The notes beneath the pieces are model-generated. The model saw only the letters and a program-made list of their open reading frames with translations, did not search any database and was not told the DNA's origin. The translations under genes were made by a program, and so were the position numbers. Positions 11,259 through 24,600 of a stretch of DNA of 64,000 bases are shown piece after piece (positions within the stretch are counted from its first letter, which is position 1; each line of letters opens with the position of its first letter). The stretch is from positions 806,001 through 870,000 of the forward strand of contig JAKCOZ010000058.1 of assembly GCA_022605955.1 (NCBI GenBank), given 5' to 3'. This DNA is from Rallus limicola. Its lineage: Eukaryota; Chordata; Aves; Gruiformes; Rallidae.

Positions 11259-14200
11259 GAAGCAACCCCCTTTCTTTTTGGTATTATCCTTTTTTTCCTT
11301 CTTTACTCAATTATATCTGATTGGTTATTAACTGCCATGACATATGAGTCACACAGGATCTAGGACACAGGATGTGTTCAGAGTTGCTTAATCATGTTCT
11401 AATGTTTAACATGGACACTTGTTTATTAGGTAATAGTGTTGTGCATGATATTTACATTGTGCTATATTAATTTGGGATGGTAATGCTAGAAGGGTCAGAG
11501 AATGATAAACAGAAACGATACGTGAAAATGAGGAGGGAGAAAGAAAAGCTGAATCAAAGTACAATGAGAAACAGACTCCCAGGGCATGGGAAAGAGGAAT
11601 TCATGTTCAGATTTGCCTGTTGGGGCACTTGTAGATCTCATCTTAGTTATAGCAATTTAAGCTCAGACTATCTTCCTTTTCATTGTGTTTGCCTAGTTCT
11701 AAAGTAGCCAAACTTTCTACACCTTAAGTTTTCCTTAAAAACACTTAGCTCCCAAATGCCCCTAAAACTCCTTCAGTATCTAAGAACAGCTATCTGTCCA
11801 CCAAATCATGACTTTTTTGCTGCTTGTTTTGAAAAGTATCTACACCTACCTCCAATTACATAAGGGACATGTATGAAAACATATGTTTTTCTCTCTTCCC
11901 TTACTTATTCCAGCAGTTAGCTCTCAGCCAGCACAGCAGACACAGCCTTCCAAAGAGCACACAGAAGGAAGCCATGCTGTCTCAAGGTGAAGCAGATGCT
12001 AGCAGCATTGCATTCAGTGGTGGTGCATGCATGTAGATGAAAACGCAATTTAGCCTGAGGGTTCTGTGCTAAAGAATGGTAAAGAGCTTTAATGGGTAAA
12101 GACAATAAAAATCTAAGTAAGATTACTTGGCAGTGAAACTTATCCAGGAGTGACAAAGCTATGGAGACAAGATGGAGGAAGAGAAGGGAAAGAAGATGTA
12201 CTTAATACATACAAGGGTATATGAACTCAGGGTACTTAAGAAAAGTATGGAATATGTGAAAGGAAAAAAAAACCCTATTTAGCTAGCTTCTCCTGGAAGC
12301 ACTTGACAGCTGAACATGGTTTTGAGAGGCCTGAAGGCAGTTTACCGCAGGGACTCAGTCAAGCCAGCTTTGCATGAGAGAGGACGATGGCATTCTGCAA
12401 CACACAGAGGGTTGATGCCTATTTTAAGGAGATGGTTTGCTGTCTCCAGAGACCCTTGATGTGGATACAAGACAACATGGAGGATGGCAGCAAGAGCAAT
12501 CATAGAAGCAGAGCTTAGCTTGGAAAGTGTTTTACAAATTAATTGCTTTTTACTTAATGTATTTGTTTTTCTTCCTCATACTTGATGGCTTTTTTATCTT
12601 ATCCTCCTTCCTGTGATCTCTCCCATTTTCACGCCCCTAATGGCCCTACTTAAATGCCTCTTCTCCCCCCCTCCAATTCTGTCGCACTATCAGTATTCCC
12701 AAACCACTGATAAAACACTACAAAAAACCTATGGTAAAACTGCAATCCCTAGACTGGAAACCTAAAACAAAATTATAATCCTTAGGAGTCATCAGTTGCC
12801 ACGAAGGAGGCATGGAAAGTACAAGCAATACAGCACCTGGAAAGCATGAGGTGGAAAGTTAAGCTCACCATGGGGAAAAACATGAGGTCTGAGGATCGGT
12901 GGTCCTCTGGCTCTTCTTTACCAGCATCAGCACACCACTAAGGCTGACCCCATGGCTTATTTCTAGCTCTCCTCTGACTTGCAGAGAAATGTTGTCATAC
13001 CATGCTACTGCTCATCAAGGGATTTGAGCAGAAGGCATATGGACAGCAAAGTATTTCCAACTGCTGATCCTGTCCCTTGGAAGTAAGAGCTGCATATGTA
13101 ACCTGTATTATGGACAAAATGCCCCTGTATTATTTACTAGGAAAAATAAGTCCAAACAGTCCCACAGCCACCTTTCCCCATATTATTACTAGTCTGCCAA
13201 TGGGCATCACAGTGAATCAGAGCCAGTATTTAAAAACCACCTGCCCAAATGTTTGCTTCTCTGTACCAAAGTATCTACCAACATTTCCGGAGAAATTCTG
13301 GAGTCTTACTGTCTTCAGTGGGAAAAGGACAGGGTTCTGTTTTCTAAGTAAGCAAGGAGCTTTGCACTTTGTACACACAATTTTACAATTATTGTGTTTG
13401 TGGCAGATATATTACTTTCAATTGCCCCTCAAGCCTCATTTCCAGTAGCAGTCCCAAATTGGCCCACTGGGTCTTCAACCCAGCTGTTCACCTGACTGCC
13501 CAGAAGGACCTGCTTTCTGAGTGCTTTGGGAAGACTAATCCATTCTGAAAGCATCCCTCATGTCTGCTCCCCATTCCATGCTTCATTTCCACTTTTTCTA
13601 TTTTTCCCCTTTAGCCACCAAGCAGTTTTCTTGTTAAGCAGTCTCTAAACACCATAAGCATTCCTCCTTTCCAAAATTACAAATATCTCAGTGACATGGC
13701 AGAAAAGATAAAACATGCAGCAATTAAGATATCACTTCAATTTATTGTCCAACTCAAGTTATTAAGGCCCACACCCTCCAGACATTTCTCTCAGAAAAGA
13801 GAATCTGAAGGACACAAAACTTGTACCTCATCCCTGCAATGTTTGTCCAGAAATGTTACCCCTTTACAGCACATCAAAAGTGATAATAAAAAAGCAGCAT
13901 CTCTGACACCAAAATACAGAAGGGCCTTATAAAAATTGATTAGATTTAAAGGAGGAAAGACAACCAATAGATCTATGCCTTCCACCAATCTGCTAAAGAA
14001 AAAATAGTAAAGCAGACTGGTTTACAACATTGGAAAAGAATTAATCTGACTCATACAATTACTAAAGAACATTTGTCTCCATAACCCAGTAGCACCTGCA
14101 TCTTTCATTCTGTTGAACATTATTTCCAACTTTTGCTTTCTTTGCCTTGTTAACAAATAGCCCTTTTTAGTCTTTCTGCTTTTTAACTGTTATTCTTCTA

Positions 14201-15189
14201 AAAATGAGAAACATGAAATAACCAGAACATCTACGTAGGACATTCGCTACATGGAGTAGATGATGGACACTGAAATGTCCTCAGCCTGGTTCCTTCAGGG
14301 AAAGGGGAGAGAAGAAACTACTGCCTTGAGGCTGAATGGCAACGTTCAGGTATTAGAGCGGCAAGGGCTGTGAAAATACAGAAAAGACGCATAAATTAAG
14401 GAGTGTCATTTATCTTTGGTATGCTTATGGAAATATAAATTAAAGCTATGTAATATTTTGAAGTCAATGGGCCTCCTTACAAGAAAACACTTATTTTTTA
14501 AGTATACCATGAGAACCGGAATGAAAACAAATTTCTAAAGGAAATTAGAAGTTTGCTGGTTTGCCTGAATGTTAGAAGTGGTATCTTAAAAACCTCAGTA
14601 TTGACACCCAGTCACCAGGAAGAGATGACCATTTTTTTTTTAACCAGTTCTTACCAATTTGCAGAAGATACACCAAATTGTAGTTCCACTTTAAAGGCCG
14701 CTTTAAGCAAAATGTTAAGACCTTTCATAACCCAAGTATTTCTCAAGGTATATTAAAAAGCAGGGAGGGGAAAGGATTTCTTCAGACTTCAGCTACAGAT
14801 GAGCGAAGGCTCATCAGGTACAGCAACGTTTTAAAATGGGCCACTCAGCCCACAGCAGCACTGAATTAGGGCGAATACTTCGTCTATAGCAGAAAATAGC
14901 ACTGCAAGGCTGGGTTTGCAAGTAGCTCTTTTGCAGTTTTTCAGACCCACTCAAAAGCTCCACACAAACATGGAACGTATTGTTTAAACCTGGGCATTCA
15001 ACAACGAAAACTCTAGCCTACATGATTTAGCCAAATAATATGCAGTGAGTTGAGGCTATCAGTGGGCACAACCCAGAACTCCCCTGTCAGTCCCCTGTTC
15101 TGCCAACAGCATCTGCAACGCGCACGCTGAAAGTGCTGAGAAAGAGGTGAACACATCTCACATGTGGTCTTCTCTCAGCAAAACAAACA

Positions 15190-15600
15190 TACTCGTTGGC
15201 TTCAAACTGCGGATATTGTCAAGTTAATTATTGCTGTCAAGTTAATTATTGCTGCTGTTTTTATTATTTTCCACCCATCACCTCTCCTGTAACGATTCAC
15301 TAGTTTCCTTGGAGAAAGAAGTGTGTCTGCGGGTAATGATTTCACTGCTTTTCTTCCTCTGCCTGCCTCTCTATCGCTCTTTTATATTGAATAATCATTT
15401 ATATGGTAGTTTAATTAGCTAATTATGAACGTGTTTGGGTATTTTAAGGAGGAAGAATCATTGTTTACTTGCTAGTAATTAAGCAGGTTGCATTTGATTT
15501 CGGTGTCAGGAAATTTATGAGTATTATTTTTCTGGGTGACAGTACCAAATATTAAAAACATAATTACTTGCTTATATTCTGGTACACTGAATAGGGAAGT
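15190..15600. promoter_or_regulatory. Candidate enhancer with clustered homeodomain sites
   Basis: Six TAATTA cores occur at 15225-15230, 15243-15248, 15412-15417, 15420-15425, 15476-15481 and 15561-15566; fewer than one would be expected in this length. Two form the perfect 14-bp palindrome TAATTAGCTAATTA (15412-15425). Two more sit in an 18-bp tandem duplication (15217-15252). A forkhead-type TTGTTTAC is at 15461-15468. The block is non-coding and free of transposons. Such composition is typical of conserved developmental enhancers bound by LIM-, paired- or HOX-class proteins. Enhancer function is inference; the motifs are read directly. Confidence 0.45.
15217..15252. repeat. Perfect 18-bp tandem duplication
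   Basis: TGTCAAGTTAATTATTGC occurs twice head to tail without mismatch. Each unit carries one TAATTA, so the duplication doubles a homeodomain core at an 18-bp interval. Confidence 0.95.
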
Positions 15601-18600
15601 AAATTTCCATGACTGTAGGCTTTGGGTTCTGGTGGATTATCATTAGTATAACTGATCTGGATATACTTATTAGGATGTATAAAGAGCAGTCAAGAAAGGG
15701 ACACTAGTTAGAGGCAGAAAGCCTCATCGCATTTTGAAGGCTTTGCAGAATATTCAATTCACCCGTCTGCCATCAATGCCAGCACAAACAGCTCCAAACT
15801 CCTTCCTCCCCCACTTCAAGGGTATAGGCAGAGGCAAGCATCTAAACGGGTCTTCCATGGCCCTTGTGATCTGTATGCAGCAGCTGTACTTGAAAGTCAA
15901 CATTCATCTTGTGAGCCTAAGAGAAGCTTTATGTGCAGGAAGGCTCTGCTTGATTCTCTTGACACTAACAAACAAGACAGGTTGCCAGAAAACAGCAGCA
16001 GGCCGGAGAGGAAGGAATGGACAAGAGCAGTGGAGGACACTGACACTCCACTCTTAGCTCTCAGCATCCTCCCAAGAGAGGGAGGCAGTAGCGCATCCAC
16101 TGCAATTCTGCTCTGCCATGAATGGCAAGTGATCAGGTTCCAGCAATCACAATAAGGTATTTTTAAAAATGCACAGACTATGAAGAAAACCGCATGAAAC
16201 CGGTCATAATGTACCTCTGAATATTGCTATTACTTTCTTAGGAGCAGGCCCTACTTGTGGTCCTCATCCTTCTTTTTTAATATGGGACAGCGTAGACTGA
16301 GATGAATGACACAGAAAATATACAGTATGAAGCCTCCTCAGACATCTACTCCATTTTTCGACCCCTCAATTTGAGAAATATACATTTGTCAGTCACTCTA
16401 GCTTAACTGAGCATGATTTTAAGACCTCCATTTACCAGTTGCAGGGACAGCAGAGCGAGGCTTCTGTCAAAAATTAAGCCCCTTCGATCATTTCCTGCCC
16501 CGCAGTTCACCATGAAATCACTTAGAAAACAGCCACAGGGGGAGTACTAAGTCACTGATAAGGCAAAACAAGGAGCAAAACTTTTAGTGCATTGACTGAA
16601 GGGGAGATGAACAACAGGTTTCTGCCAGTGTACTTTACAGGAGAGTGCCTAAAATGAAGAGATGCCTGCAGTATATCTACAGTTCAGTTCCCTCCCAAAA
16701 GCTGATTTCTATTCCCAACGGTGAGAAAACCAGCATAGCTCCTATAGTTTCCAGTAGCATTACTTCTAACTTCATAAAGACATAAGAAGGACGACTGTTT
16801 TAAAAAAAGCAAAATCAACAAAAAAATCCCCCAAACCAACCAAACAAAAAGCCACAGACAAAATTGCCCTCTAATGTGGCCTGTTTTGTTTCTTTTCAAG
16901 CAAATTTTTGATGAGACTATAAATCAGGTCTTTCGCACTCTAGTTTGCACTTGTATACCGCTCACTGCTCTTTCCAAATGTGTTTTTTCTATGAACTCTC
17001 TAATTTCAAACTGGTACATATTATAAAGGCAAATAAATATACAAATCCTGAATTTGCCTTAAAAGGGCCTATTAAGAACAGCAGTAGTGTGTTTATAGTT
17101 CTTTTTCTTTGGTTTATGGTTTCAGAGGCTTTACTGCACATTTTCAAACTTTGCTAGACAAGCTATACAGGCTTGAATTTCACCATTTTTCAAATCATGG
17201 GTGAGAGCAATATAACTATAGAAGACTGGGCTACCAAAAAAATCCAAAACTACTGTGAAACTTGAGGTAAAATTGTGAGATATGCCAAGGTATGCAGAGC
17301 AGACTAAGCATGCAAACTATGCCCATCATAACCCACCAGAATTAATCAATTTCCAATTCTAATTTCTAACAGTCCCAAAACTAAATCCATCTTGCAAGAT
17401 CATTAGAGATGGGTCCAGCTGCACCCGCAGGGGAGTGACTCCCAGAGTCAAGGACCTGGGCTAAATATAACCTGCCATCAGCTTCATCCGGCCTTAACCT
17501 TGAAGCTATTATCAAAACATTCCAGTGAAATTCAAGTGCCTTGGTATTGTATGAGAAGAAAGCTGCTCTCAGATATTCATATCACTGCAATTCACAGCTT
17601 CGCATTGGTGCAGTGATCTCAGATGTATGAGCCTCCAGCCTCTGCCTCCTCACACCACTTTCTCACAGGAATGATTATTTTTTTTTTTTTTAACGTGGAG
17701 TCATTATGAATTGAGAGCAGAGTCCATTCCATCACTTCATGGTAAATTAGTATCTTGGCCATACACACAACACTTTCCTGCTTAACCACTTTTAAAATCT
17801 AGTTCATATACATTTTCATAATGTAATTATCAATAATTGGTCTTCCCTCAGCTGTAAAAACATCTGAACTAATGAATATTAAAAGATAATACTTTACCAA
17901 ACATCTTGAGGCCATATATCATCCAGATCTACAGCACCATGACAGCTGCTAAAGTACACGAACTACATGCATGTACATCCAATATTTTGGAGATACGTTC
18001 ATTTAAGGTTTGTCCAGATGGCAGAGTCACGTAAGACTGCTGCAAGCATACAGGTGAGGTTTCATTCGCAGTTAAGGCAAAGCCCCCCCAAATTTATGAT
18101 TCCTTGGAACCAAATAATGACACTTGCGTTGTTGCCTTGTGTAAAGCCTCCCTATGCCTGCAGGCTTACTGCGTTTCAAGTCAATAATGCTACTTGTATG
18201 TTTGAAAAAAAACACTTTGGAGCAGGAGAAACAATATTGTAACTTCTCTCTCAACAACATATACATGTGATCAAGAGTCACCAAGACTCTTACGTTTCAT
18301 GATGTAAACTTTTAAAAGTTTCACCTTCATACGAAAAGTTTCTTATTCTGCCTGATCAATATAGCCACAATGTCCCTCATGTTCCAGTACAGGTATTACA
18401 GCCATTATGACCAAAAATTTCTGAATTTTTCTCAAGTTTAATATTTTTACAAATTTAACACTGGCAGCTAAGGACAGAGAAATTTCCGCAATGCCCCATT
18501 AACTATTGTTTTCCAGCCTCAAAACCACAAGAGAATGTGCTGCTGCAGAGCACAGAGGCCCCACAAATGCTATATATAAAACTTCCATTTCTGTTCCAAT

Positions 18601-21600
18601 TGTTGACAAAGAGCAGGGCAGAATGAGGGAGCAAGGGGAGATGAAATGCCTTCAGAGATGAACAGAAAAAAGAAAGAGGTATTTCCCATTTTTTAATCTC
18701 CAGCTTTGAAGGAATGCCATTTTTCTCATTTGATGGTTTGCACTGCACAGAGACACACACTTATTTTGGCAGAAGCAAAGCTCCTAACAGCATACAGAGG
18801 AAGTCAGAAAAAAATTTAACTGGTGCAGATGAAGAAACAGGACTGAGCTCTACAGCATATTCCCCCCTGCGATGTCCAGTCTGCTTTTATTATGCCTATA
18901 TTATACAGAAAGAGCTGCCACTATTTCTTTTTCCAAACCTCTTTCTATAAGACAGGCAGCCTCACAGAATGTTTCCTAATACTTGAGCCATCACTTTATT
19001 TGTCAAATACTGCTAGTTTTTACTCCATTTCCTTCCTCCAAATGAGTTTCCAAACCCAAGCAGTTCTCTTTTTAGTCTTTTGGGAAAAAAAGCCCACTAA
19101 CCAAATGCTTCAGAAGTGTGGCATTATTTTATTTTTTTCACTAAGAAATCAACCCTTTTTTATTGAATGCTTAGTAGCAAGAAGAATTCTACCAAAATAG
19201 GATCAGAAATTTTTAAAAACGGGGTGGGAAAGGGAGAACAGGTACATCTCTGGAGTATGTAAAATAGAAATGAGATTGAAAAGTGAAATTAGGCTCACAT
19301 AAAGTCACCTTGATTCAAATTACACAATCACACACAGCATTAGAGACATGGCCCTTTGAGGCCCAACTAGAGGTTACTATTCCCTTGCTAGTACAGCATG
19401 TTTCCCTGTGAAACAAGCCTATACCCAGAAATGGATATTGTAGCGGAGGGACTAACATCCCTGAATCAGCATCCACAGAGGCAAGCTGCAACCCACAGAG
19501 CCCTAGCAACTACATAGGCCAGGCCAAGTCCTACTAGCCTGATTGGTTTACAGCAAATGGTGCAGCCACCCTCAGCTCTTCAGAGAGGCAACTCACCTCT
19601 TGGTGAGGAGAGAGGATTCAAGGATGCTTCAAGAGAACATCTCAGTTCTAACCAAGCAGCAGGGCTTCAGGATTGCACCTTGGCTCAAGGTGCATCAGCT
19701 GGCATAAAGATGAACTCAGTGACAGGATAAACAAGGCTCAAATACAAGGGGTTTTGCTCCTGCAGCTGGAGGAAGCTAAGCACCCTTCAAACACAGGGCT
19801 ACAATTGAGACAGGATGGAAGAGCAGCCTGGATCCAGCACATAAGGTTTAATCACTGGGCTATAACTAAATTGTGATGCACTGCGCAGCATGCTTCTGCC
19901 TTCTTGTTCCCCCATTGTCTGCATCAGAGCACGACTCTCAGTTCCTGAGCCTGGATTTCCTTCCCAGGGAAAGGCCACGTGCCTCCAGGCATAGGGTTTG
20001 GAAGCAGCCAGGAAATACATTTAGACCCAAACAGTGCAAAGCACACTTGAACCTCAGTGTTTGTTTATAGCTGGAGTGAACACAAAGATGGATGTGCATT
20101 AAGTAATGCATTGAGGACTGGGATTCTGCCCAACGCACTTCCCTTCTCCCTTCCATTCCCAAAAGGAGAGACCTTTGAATCAAGGCTGGTTTCACAGTCT
20201 GAATGATGGTTATGCTAGAAGGTAAATCTCCGTACTTTTGCATCCTAAGAACTTGTTATTTTGTGTTATCCCTGAGTGGGAAATACATGAAGCTGCAGAT
20301 AAAGCCTGCTATGTACAATTTACTGGTTTTGGGTTTTTTTCATGTACAGATGAAACCAGTAGTTTATAGGTAAGTGCATCAACATTTTCCTTCTGAAGCC
20401 AATCCCTACACTTGAATGACTGCAGGAGCCTAGGCCTGGAGGAGACAAATGGTTCTCTGAGATGGGCAACAAGAGCATTTAAAATTTTTATTCAGTCTCA
20501 GGTGCAGGCAGCTCACAGCTTGTGCAAAAATGATGAAAGATAATCAGTCCAGAAGAAAAGCCTTTTCCATGCAGTCATTTGTCATAAATTTATATTAAAA
20601 TCAATTTAATTTGGAGACTGAAGATCATAGGGTTGGAGAACAACCCTACAACTAACCACAGTGATTTGGGGATTGCTACTACTGGATTGGAAAGAGAATA
20701 AAAAGGGGCAGGGTTTGGTTATTCAGTTTGTCTTTAGCCTCTCCAAGCAGGACTGTTCTGGACACTTTGTTATCAAAAGAAGAGAGAAGCTACTTTTAAA
20801 GCCAATATGGCTTCCAGATGGTAAAAATGAACCAGAGAAGATCATCATGTGTCATTTGCACACTGAAGGGGGAAATACTTGCAGTGACACGAAATTTGGT
20901 GTATTTGTCAAAAGGAGCGCAGTTTCCCATGACAAGCTGAGGCACCCAGTACACAGCTCTGAAAATGGGTTTTGCCTTGGGGTTAAGGTTTACTTTGTTT
21001 TCAGCTGAAACATTTCTTGTGGTTTTCCAAGGTTGAGAGACTCGACTCTGTGGAGTCCCGCATGTGAGGTCTCACTTAACCTAAGGACTGCCAGGGAGGC
21101 TGGAAACTGCTGCTCTCTCTCTGTGGTCACATTTTCTGAAATGCCTTCTCTGCAAATAAGCATCCACATTAACTGTCTCACCAACTTCAGTAGGTGGTTG
21201 GTGGCGCTCACTGGCAAAAAACATGTGTTGGAGGATCTGGAGCCTGCACACTAACACCAACGTTTTCTTAATAGGCAGCTGACAGGCAGGAAGATTATTT
21301 CTAATAACTTAGCTTATCATCACAGCTCCTGATGATATAAAGTGACCCACATGTAGGACAGCATGTTCATCAGTGACCTTCACCTACATCAGCAAGAGGA
21401 AGGACAAAATAACCAAGCACAGAGAGAGCAAATTGTAATATGCAGAGTCTCTAACTTTAGACCAAAAAAAGGTGCAACCTTCAGGGAGGGACCTCAGGTG
21501 ATCTAAAGAAAGCAGTGCAAAGCAGAGACAACCTGGACTTTCCTCTGGCTCATTGTTAATGCAGTGAGTGCCAGCAATTTAATCCTGGTAAAGCTCCAAG

Positions 21601-24600
21601 CCGGGCATCACAACAAGAGATACCAGACCCCAACAGCTGCACTGGCAGAACATGCTGGCATGCTGTTCTCCTTCTGCTGTCCCAAGGTGGCTGGGTGAAC
21701 GTAGCCAATCTTGTAACAGAGGGAATTTTCTCAGGACTGTTCAAAGAGATCTAGGACGTTTCACAAGCTAAGTTGTTTAACTCCCGCTTGCCTGATCCAA
21801 AGCCAGTGTGTGACCTTCTCCTTCACAAGTAATCTGAGACAACTTGGCCACATCTGATGTTGGAAGGTTTCAGATCAGCCTTTAGATAGTACAGACCAGG
21901 CAGCTGCTTGACCAGAGTTAGGTACACTTTGGAAAGCATCATCCCTTCATCCACAAATCCTGACTGGCACGATGAGAAACCAGCTGGTACAGGGGCACAA
22001 GTATCTTCTGAGGTAGTACATAAGCAAAATCAAGGTCCATTTTTAATTACAGCTTCAAGATCATCATCTTGGTCTGCTTCTCTTTTGCTCCCTCTCGTCT
22101 TGCAAAAGGCCCACTTTCTGTCCTTCTCATAACATCACACTCCTATCATTCAATATCCTTCTCTGCAGCTTCAGCCAGCTGGAAGAGCTATCCAATATCT
22201 CTCTATCAACTCCCTGCAAGTCACAACTCGGTGAAATATGTGCATGAAACAGTAAAAGTTGGGGACAGGGGGGAAAATGGTATATTAATGAATAACCAGA
22301 GAAACAGTCTTCCTGGTGCAGAAACAGCAAACAATTTCTTTCTTTGATGGAGCTTAAGCAAAGGGGGAACCTGCTAGCCAAGTGCAACCTGGGGAAGCAT
22401 GGCTCTTTCCATCAGTGAGATTTTGGCAAGAGTTAAAAGTTCAACAGGAGAGGACATTAATGTGAACTGGATAAATCTCTTAGGATTGCAGTAACAGGAG
22501 CAATAATACAAAATTAGAGATACCAGCAGGTGAAAAATTTACTCAGAAAAACACAGGCCAGCAAAAAATAAGACAAAGGCATTCTGGTTCTCAGTTGAGG
22601 GCAGCTAACTGGGTCAGAGCCATATAAAGATATTCTTTATGTGGCTATCCTAATCTGCCTTCACTCGTGAAAGAATTTGTGCATTACTGGTATCAATGTA
22701 AAACAAAGATATGCTAACAAAGAGTTTTCTCCACATCCCAAAATTTATCATCATTGTATAAAGTTTTTTTGCTTATATAGTTTATTTTTACAACAGTTTT
22801 CCTAGGTTAATCTATTGATATTTGTCCTAAATAGAGATTTAAATAACCAGCACAGAGTGAGTTTTACTGACTCTTCTTGTGTGGCTACTTAATGAGGAAA
22901 ATGAGGTATTACTAAGACAAATCTTATCTTTCACTTGGGTAAAATGGAATATCTACTACAAGTATGGATATTAGAAGGAGGGGGAGGAAATAGTATGTTT
23001 ATGTTCTGCAATGTAAGAATTTAAAGATCAACATTTTAATCAAATGACAAAAAAAAAATACATTCAAAAATTGCAGAGCATGTAGAAAGTCACGAGAAAG
23101 TAAAACCTCCAGTGCCTGAAGTCTCTCGTATTGATTTCTGGAAAAGGTATAAAAATGGACCAGGGAACTCATATTCCAGCTGCCTGCTTTTGAATAAGGG
23201 AATTTTTGACTGAGTGAGCATTCCATAGCTTCAAGAATTCTTCTGAACTAAATGTATTGCTATGGGAAAAATAAAACCAGAGAATGGGTTAAAGTAAAGT
23301 ATGTGTAGTGAATACTTACAGCTTGGGAGAGCCCACATTTTAGTGCAACAGTAATTGTCTCCAGATCAGAAAAGCCCAGAAACAGAGTCAATATTTCCTT
23401 CCATTTACCTGTCTCCCATTGAGGGATCGTAACACTGACTCTCTGCAAGGCTTCACTCTTGTGTCCATGATTAAAAAAGGATCAAAGGGAAAGAAGATGA
23501 TGGTACAAGGCAGGTAAGTATTTGGGAGGATATGAGATCCTCTCCATGCAGAAGAACAGAGGGCACGAGAAGGGAAGAAACGAGCTGTGGGGCTCTGCTC
23601 AGAAGGAAGGAGTGCCTGGACAGACTAAAGGAATAGCCTGGCCTTGGAGGGAAACCAGGGGTGCAAAGTCACAGGCATAGGAAGAAAGGGCAAGGAAAGA
23701 TCCACAGAGCCCATGGCAAGAAGGGAACAAAGTCGAAGAACTGAAGAGAGACAGACAAGTAATGCAGGTTGCTCAGCAGGGCTGGACAGCAGGAGAACAC
23801 AAGAAACCTTTTGCGCGTGCTACATGCTCACACACCTGTAAAGCACCAAAGCTGCATAGCTGCACTGGTGATTGCTCTGGTTTGTTCTGTAGAACAACAA
23901 ATGGGAACAGATCAAAACAGGAAGTCTGGAATAGGAGGGGAAAAAATAATCCCAAGGACAAGGACTTTGTCTCACCAGGGAACACACAGCAAGGAGAGCT
24001 CAAGGAGGCAGGTATACCCAGACCAACTAGCAGGAGGCCAGTACTGTGTTACAGTTTTCTCGACTCTCTCGTCCCCCAAGACGGATATGTAAGCCTGGCA
24101 ACACACAGAAGCAGAAATCCCTCTGTGTACAAGAGGACAGGAACTGCAATGACTCCCAGCTAAAGCAGTGGGTATAAAAGGTGTGGAGAAGTCCTTTGTA
24201 GCTCCCTGTGTACATCTTCAAAGGCCAAAGAGATGCTGAGCTTTTTTACCAAAGCGTATATTCTGTTCTGCAGGGAGGTCAACAGTTTAATGCAAACTAA
24301 TTAAGACACAACACACTTTCCTCTTGCTATTATACAGATTACTTTCCCTTTTACTGGTGATCACAGTCCTGTAGCAAATAGAAGAGCTTATATACATGAC
24401 TAGTATAAGGAAATGCGTTTAATGTACTCTATCTCTCTGTAACGAAATTTAGCATCTAGGGGAAGAGCCTGCACTTTGTGACCAGACAATTCTTTGCAGA
24501 CCACATGAAACACAAAACTAGGGTTTGCAGACCATAGTCAGTCAGCTCTAATCTACAAAATAATAGAACAATTTTTTCAGCTGCACTAGTTTCTAAAGAA

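Larger units (their letters stand above)
9936..15189. other. Unique non-coding DNA, no gene seen
   Basis: No exon or transposon recognised. Holds A-runs at 10682-10696 and 11234-11258. Open frames up to 123 codons (13077-13448, plus) show no domain, signal peptide or splice context that would support a gene. Confidence 0.6.

Noticed and set aside
17423..17443. CTCF-like CCCGCAGGGGAGTG
   Set aside because: Several core positions mismatch the consensus; the AP-1-like inverted repeat there is equally plausible as chance.
20626..20655. Possible fourth CR1 3' end (ATCATAGGGTTGGAGAACAA)
   Set aside because: Only a few words resemble CR1; the following sequence does not continue as CR1.
22009..22018. 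let-7-like TGAGGTAGTA
   Set aside because: Similarity stops after ten bases and no complementary arm follows, so no precursor hairpin.
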